DNA of 64,000 nt, taken from positions 22,199 to 86,198 of the forward strand of contig CAZRNB010000001.1 in NCBI GenBank assembly GCA_964601355.1, read 5' to 3'. The notes beneath the pieces are model-generated. The model ran no database searches. It saw nothing but the letters and a program-made list of their open reading frames with translations, and was not told the origin of the DNA. The DNA comes from CAZRNB01 sp964601355. Lineage in GTDB: Bacteria; Planctomycetota; Phycisphaerae; Sedimentisphaerales; Anaerobacaceae. The position numbers were made by a program, and so were the translations under genes. Below, in pieces: positions 60,389 to 64,000 of the stretch (positions are counted from its first letter, which is position 1; every line of letters starts with the position of its first letter).

Positions 60389-60426
60389 GAATTAAGAAGG
60401 AAGAATTGAGAATTTCTAAATTCAAA
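60389..60426. repeat. repeat of the 'AATTGAGAATTTAGAATTAA' family
   Basis: GAATTAAGAAGGAAGAATTG AGAATTTCTAAATTC. Short hairpin GAATTT/AAATTC. Between the heptad gene and the next promoter. Confidence 0.55.
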
Positions 60427-60495
60427 ACGGGACGGAACGAGATTGCCGGGCCTACTCCGCCGAAGTGGCTACGAAGGCCGGATGCACTTTTCCCA

Positions 60496-60524
60496 TTGCA
60501 TGGCGTTGTGAAATAATCTATAAT
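60496..60524 (+). promoter_or_regulatory. putative sigma70-type promoter with leaderless downstream gene
   Basis: TTGCAT (60496-60501), 17-bp spacer, TATAAT (60519-60524). Transcription should begin at about 60531, the position of an in-frame GTG. Confidence 0.5.
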
Positions 60525-60530
60525 TCGGAC

Positions 60531-63263
60531 GTGCATCCTGACAGACAAACAAAAATAGATACATTGACCTGTGACCCCTTAGTGGCAGCCCCTATAGACC
60601 TTAGCGTTGTCATCTCTGCTGTGTCGGCACTGGCAGCCGCCTGGATTGCCGCAGGTTCGACGGGTTTGCTGGCACATCCACTGCGGCGTATCCTCACGTT
60701 AATTGCACTGGCGATAGCAATCCTTTTACGCCGGCCTGTCGTCCATTCCCGAGCCTCAACCGGCACCACAGGGGTGCCGGCTAACCTGGCTCTGTTTGTT
60801 GTTATATGCCTGGCTGCATTTCTGATTGCTTCATCGCTTCCGGCTGCTGCTGTGATGGGTCCGGCGCTGGTCCTGGCGTTTATGGCCTCGACGGCGAGCG
60901 GCCAGGAAAAAAATGTATTCCGTATCTCATCTATTGCAGCCGCGGTTTTTGGTATTTATCGCACCGTGTGCACCTCCGTGCCGTGGGTATGGCTGATGAC
61001 TGATTACATCGGCCGCTCCATCGGCAGCCTCGGCGGGGTGGTGACTCGCCAGCCACTGTATGTGGGGCCAACGTTCGCAGGCCTCGATTTTCTCGTGCTT
61101 ACGGGCACGCTATGGGCACTTTGGCTCGTATCTTTAAAACTCAAAACTCATAACTTAAAACTCAAAACTCATAACTTAATGGGCCTTGCCATTTTAGGCG
61201 GACACTTAATCTATCTAATTGTAATTTCTTATGCACCTCAGCTCCTTGCTGCAATCCCTGAGCCTCCCGGGCAAACAGCTCCCGCTACGGCTTCGGCCTT
61301 CGTCGAGACGAACTGGTCTTATGCTGGCCTGCTGCACAAGGCAATCCCGTGGAACCTGCTGGCACTGGCGTGCGTAATCCATTTACTGATAATAGCAGCG
61401 ATGTTTCGGTGGTCAGACTGGCAAACCCGTCGCTCGTCGCTCGTCGCTCGTCCATCGTCCATCGTCCATCGTCTATCGTCCATCGTGGTCGCGGGTCACG
61501 GATTACGGTTCGTACAAGAGGTTGCAGTCACTGTCCTGGCAATTCTATTGCCTGTCATCGTTGCCCTTTATCCAACCAAACTCTCTCTACAGGGAACTAA
61601 GATCGTCTTCTATGAAAAAGGCTTCCTCAACTGGCTTAAACCCGAGCATGGTCAATATGGCAGACTATCCGGCGGCATGTATGGGATGCTTCCCATGTAT
61701 CTGGAAAGCCTGGGGGCACGTGTTGTTCTATCGTCTGAGCTATCGAATGAGGATATAGATGGCGTTAATGCCCTGGTGCTGATTTTCCCGGACGAGGCAT
61801 GGAAAGAAGGTCAGCTCGACCGAATCTGGGACTTTGTCCGCCGCGGTGGCAGTTTGATGGTGCTGGGTGAGCACACGACGCGCGACCGCAACGGGAGTAA
61901 TCGCTTCAATGAAGTGCTCCAGCCAACAGCCATACGCGTGCAATTTGATTCGGGGACGTTCGCTGTCGGCGGCTGGCTGCAATCTTACGAGCCTATCGCT
62001 CATCCCATGACTGCGGGTATCCCGGATGATAAAAACCAGTTTGGCGTCGTCATCGGCGCTTCGCTTAAGACGGCTTGGCCGGCGAACCCTTTGCTAATCG
62101 GACGATGGGGGTGGTCGGATGTCGGAGACGAAGGAAGTGACAGAGCTATGATGGGTAACGGCCGGTATGACAACGGAGAAAAACTTGGTGACATCATATT
62201 GGTTGCCGAGCAGAGAATGGGCAAGGGACGCATTATCGCATTTGGCGACACGTCATCCATCACCAATGGCATCAACGTCACAACCCACGTCTTCACTTCA
62301 AGATTGTTTGGTTATCTGGCCGACGGTGCAGGATACGGGCCCGCAGCATGGCGACAGATACTTGGCATTTTGATTAGTGCTTTTCTTGTAGGCTTGTTAA
62401 CCTGGCGAGGCAACGAGTTTAAAACGGCTCTGGCATCAGTGGTCATGGCTGGATCGCTGCTGCTGGCCACCTCGATAACTCATAGAGCAGGCCAAATCTT
62501 CCCGGATGGACGCTACAAATCCCCAAACAACCTGGCTTATATCGACTCGTCTCATATAGAAGGCTACAACGGAGAATCCTGGCGTCCAGACGGCGTCGGA
62601 GGGTTCACTCTTACCCTGATGCGAAATGGATACCTCACCCTTTGCCTTCCTCAGCTCACGGCCTCACGCCTCGAAGGAGCAGCAATGCTGGTTTCAATTG
62701 CCCCAAGCCGTGAATTCTCCCGGGCCGAACGTACCGTATTAAAGGATTTTGTCAGCCGAGGCGGAAAATTCATCCTTACCGTCGGGCAGGATGAAGCTAT
62801 GGCCAGCCGTTCGATATTAGCCGATTTCGGATTTTCCGTCGGTACTATCAATAGAGATGCTCCGCAGCCGGAGGCAATGGGACATTTTAAGTCCCCGTAT
62901 CTTAAATCTGCGGACAAGCAGGTCTATGTCCGCTTTCATGCAGCCTGGCCCATCCACTGTACTGACCCACAGGCCCAAGTTATCGCTTATGGGCGGAATA
63001 ACCTTCCGGTGATAATTTTGCGCCGTTTCAGAGCCGGTAAGGTTGTGGTAATTGGCGACACGTGCTTTGCCATGAATAAAAATCTCGAATGGGAGGGCGG
63101 AGAGCCATTCGAAGGAATGCGCGAAAATGCCGACTTCTGGCAATGGTTTATCAGCCAATTGCGAGGTCAGGAGATGTGGATTCCACCGGCTCTGCAAACT
63201 TCAGGTGAATCGCAACCGGCTTCCTCAGCGTCAGATGCCGCTAATCAGGAGGTAGTACGGTAA
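60531..63263 (+). CDS. large multi-pass membrane protein with amidotransferase-like domains, exosortase-like N-terminal part
   Basis: The frame is open from GTG 60465; a GTG at 60531 coincides with the expected transcript start, giving 910 residues. About nine hydrophobic segments occupy the first ~360 residues. Within them IGRSIGSLGGVVTRQP, then LYVGPTFAGLDFLVLTGTLW resembles the exosortase core (acidic/Cys-Ser-Gly-Leu followed by a helix), but the catalytic Cys is Phe. Two Rossmann-like, GldG/DUF4350-style domains follow: LESLGARVVLSSEL...LVLIFPDEAW...WDFVRRGGSLMVLGEH (about 395-460) and LKDFVSRGGKFILTVGQDE (about 745). RFRAGKVVVIGDTCFA lies near the end. Two in-frame repeats interrupt the membrane part (61134-61179; 61428-61488). 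It overlaps the next gene in TAATG. Confidence 0.65.
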   Translation: MHPDRQTKIDTLTCDPLVAAPIDLSVVISAVSALAAAWIAAGSTGLLAHPLRRILTLIALAIAILLRRPVVHSRASTGTTGVPANLALFVVICLAAFLIASSLPAAAVMGPALVLAFMASTASGQEKNVFRISSIAAAVFGIYRTVCTSVPWVWLMTDYIGRSIGSLGGVVTRQPLYVGPTFAGLDFLVLTGTLWALWLVSLKLKTHNLKLKTHNLMGLAILGGHLIYLIVISYAPQLLAAIPEPPGQTAPATASAFVETNWSYAGLLHKAIPWNLLALACVIHLLIIAAMFRWSDWQTRRSSLVARPSSIVHRLSSIVVAGHGLRFVQEVAVTVLAILLPVIVALYPTKLSLQGTKIVFYEKGFLNWLKPEHGQYGRLSGGMYGMLPMYLESLGARVVLSSELSNEDIDGVNALVLIFPDEAWKEGQLDRIWDFVRRGGSLMVLGEHTTRDRNGSNRFNEVLQPTAIRVQFDSGTFAVGGWLQSYEPIAHPMTAGIPDDKNQFGVVIGASLKTAWPANPLLIGRWGWSDVGDEGSDRAMMGNGRYDNGEKLGDIILVAEQRMGKGRIIAFGDTSSITNGINVTTHVFTSRLFGYLADGAGYGPAAWRQILGILISAFLVGLLTWRGNEFKTALASVVMAGSLLLATSITHRAGQIFPDGRYKSPNNLAYIDSSHIEGYNGESWRPDGVGGFTLTLMRNGYLTLCLPQLTASRLEGAAMLVSIAPSREFSRAERTVLKDFVSRGGKFILTVGQDEAMASRSILADFGFSVGTINRDAPQPEAMGHFKSPYLKSADKQVYVRFHAAWPIHCTDPQAQVIAYGRNNLPVIILRRFRAGKVVVIGDTCFAMNKNLEWEGGEPFEGMRENADFWQWFISQLRGQEMWIPPALQTSGESQPASSASDAANQEVVR
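61134..61179. repeat. in-frame 'AAAACTCATAACTTAAAACTC' tandem repeat
   Basis: AAACTCAAAACTCATAACTT twice in tandem, giving SLKLKTHNLKLKTHNLM in a loop between membrane helices. Same word as the 52527 repeat. Confidence 0.75.
61428..61488. repeat. in-frame 'CGTCGCTCGTC / CCATCGTCCATCGT' repeat
   Basis: CGTCGCTCGTCGCTCGTC, then CCATCGTCCATCGTCCATCG. Encodes RRSSLVARPSSIVHRLSSIV. The same amino-acid words occur in MurE. Confidence 0.75.
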
Positions 63264-64000
63264 TGATACGACTCTGGATAGGTTTGGCTCTGTTGAGTGT
63301 ATCATGGCTGTTTGGTTTAAGCTATTACCATGGCGCCGAGCCGATTGTTTGGGCGGCGCTTGTGGCGGCAGGTGTGGGACTGCTTATAAAGATTCCCCCC
63401 CTTCTTGCTTTCGCAAGAAAGCAGGGGGGGCCATCAAATTGTGAATCCATGATAGCCGCGGCAATGCTGCTTCCCGCATGTGCCATGGCTCCATGGCCGT
63501 TCAATGCTGCTCCATTGCTTATTACATTAGGCCTCATACTGGCTGCATTACCAATTCCGCGTCTTTGGCCTAAACATATCGGTTCGGCACTTATACTGGC
63601 GGGTGTTGCGCTGGCTGCACAGTCGCTGGTAATTCCTGGTTATGAATTTATTACTTCCCGCTCTCATGAATTACCTCGGCCACTTGCCCAATTGCTTTTT
63701 ATGTTCACGCGCCTGCTTGGTGCTGAGGCGGTATTAGATGGTACTACTTTGGCCTTGTATTCGCCGAGGATGGTACATCGGCTCGGTGCCACGTGGGAGC
63801 TGTTTCTGGACCTGCCTACGTTATGCTTTCTGGCTGGCGGTGCTTTAATGCTGTGCCTGTCCGGCTACGGCTCGGCGCTTCGCGCTGCGGCGAAGCGCTT
63901 CGCAGAGACGAGTCGCCGAGACGAGTCAGCGCCTGCTATCTGCCGGAGGCGAACTGTATCGTTGGCTGTTTTAATCGTGTCGATTATCGCCTGGCTGCCT
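63263..64000 (+). CDS. membrane protein, exosortase-like, runs off the window end
   Basis: 246 residues visible; the frame is open to base 64000. The ATG at 63263 overlaps the previous stop (TAATG) and follows AGGAGG, so it is co-translated with the neighbour. Several membrane helices are seen (LWIGLALLSVSWLFGL, AAALVAAGVGLL-like, ALILAGVALAAQSLV). The stretch LAQLLFMFTRLLGAEAVLDG, then TLALYSPRMVHRLGATWELFLDLPT (split here) resembles the exosortase pattern 'LLxLLGVxVxxxGxxLxxP...', again without Cys at the catalytic position. A poly-C/poly-G hairpin (63395-63430) is read in frame as IPPLLAFARKQGGP. A hairpin-rich stretch around 63877-63910 adds basic residues. Function unknown. Confidence 0.6.
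   Translation, partial: MIRLWIGLALLSVSWLFGLSYYHGAEPIVWAALVAAGVGLLIKIPPLLAFARKQGGPSNCESMIAAAMLLPACAMAPWPFNAAPLLITLGLILAALPIPRLWPKHIGSALILAGVALAAQSLVIPGYEFITSRSHELPRPLAQLLFMFTRLLGAEAVLDGTTLALYSPRMVHRLGATWELFLDLPTLCFLAGGALMLCLSGYGSALRAAAKRFAETSRRDESAPAICRRRTVSLAVLIVSIIAWLP
63395..63430. repeat. in-frame hairpin with C7 and G7 ends
   Basis: CCCCCCC, TTCTTGC, loop TTTC, GCAAGAA, AGCA, GGGGGGG. Perfect double stem with a four-base bulge, inside the coding frame at 63263-64000. Confidence 0.7.

Overview
The window reads as chromosomal DNA of a diderm, LPS-bearing bacterium, most likely a planctomycete of the Phycisphaerae type. The inference rests on lptD, a lolD/lolC-type operon and an mDAP-type murE, together with protein styles typical of that group: zinc-ribbon membrane proteins, a FlgI-like lipoprotein, a dockerin-like secreted protein, a PurS-PurS-PurL fusion and an exosortase-like membrane protein pair. 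No rRNA, phage, transposase or CRISPR array was seen. One tRNA (CAT anticodon) is present.

Layout. 1-366: 3' end of a sodium:solute symporter. 502-1773: clpX. 1855-6010 (minus): polyprenyl diphosphate synthase, then rarA, 5-formyl-THF cyclo-ligase and a LysM L,D-transpeptidase, tightly packed. 6165-7781 (minus): a branched-chain aminotransferase and a small helix-hairpin-helix-like protein bracketed by repeats. 7938-15891 (minus): ctp, lysS, two LolC/E-type permeases and lolD in one co-directional block. 15992-20010 (minus): fba and lptD. 20200-31620 (plus): a small helical protein, pilT, a zinc-ribbon membrane protein, a FlgI/HEAT lipoprotein, smc, an inactive/active M16 peptidase pair and a hypothetical protein. 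31688-34238: azoreductase, a higBA toxin-antitoxin module with a clear promoter, and a broken gene. 34254-41488 (minus): an S55 peptidase, a beta-propeller protein, fumarase alpha and murE. 41651-46200: a TPR-like membrane protein and rluD, convergent with trkH-trkA. 46786-50304 (minus): recG, DUF3800 and a wrecked tauE. 50808-56707 (plus): nadB, purL, purQ and tRNA. 57336-64000 (plus): a giant Cys-heptad secreted protein, then two large membrane proteins, the second running off the end.

The most striking property is pervasive invasion by short quasi-palindromic repeats. Each is built from a 6-11 bp word iterated several times and then repeated in reverse complement. At least a dozen unrelated word families occur (for example the words GAACAATGAACTATGAA, TTAGAATTGAGAA, GTGCCTAAAGTGAGC, CGTCGCTCGTCGCT, GGGGTCAGGGGTCGGG, CCGCAGGACACCTTTCGGCG). 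They fill most intergenic gaps and also sit in frame inside conserved enzymes (LysS, MurE, RecG, fumarase, PurQ, RluD, Ctp, a LolC-type permease). One encodes the signal peptide of an S55 peptidase, and one lies at the deletion scar of a tauE gene.
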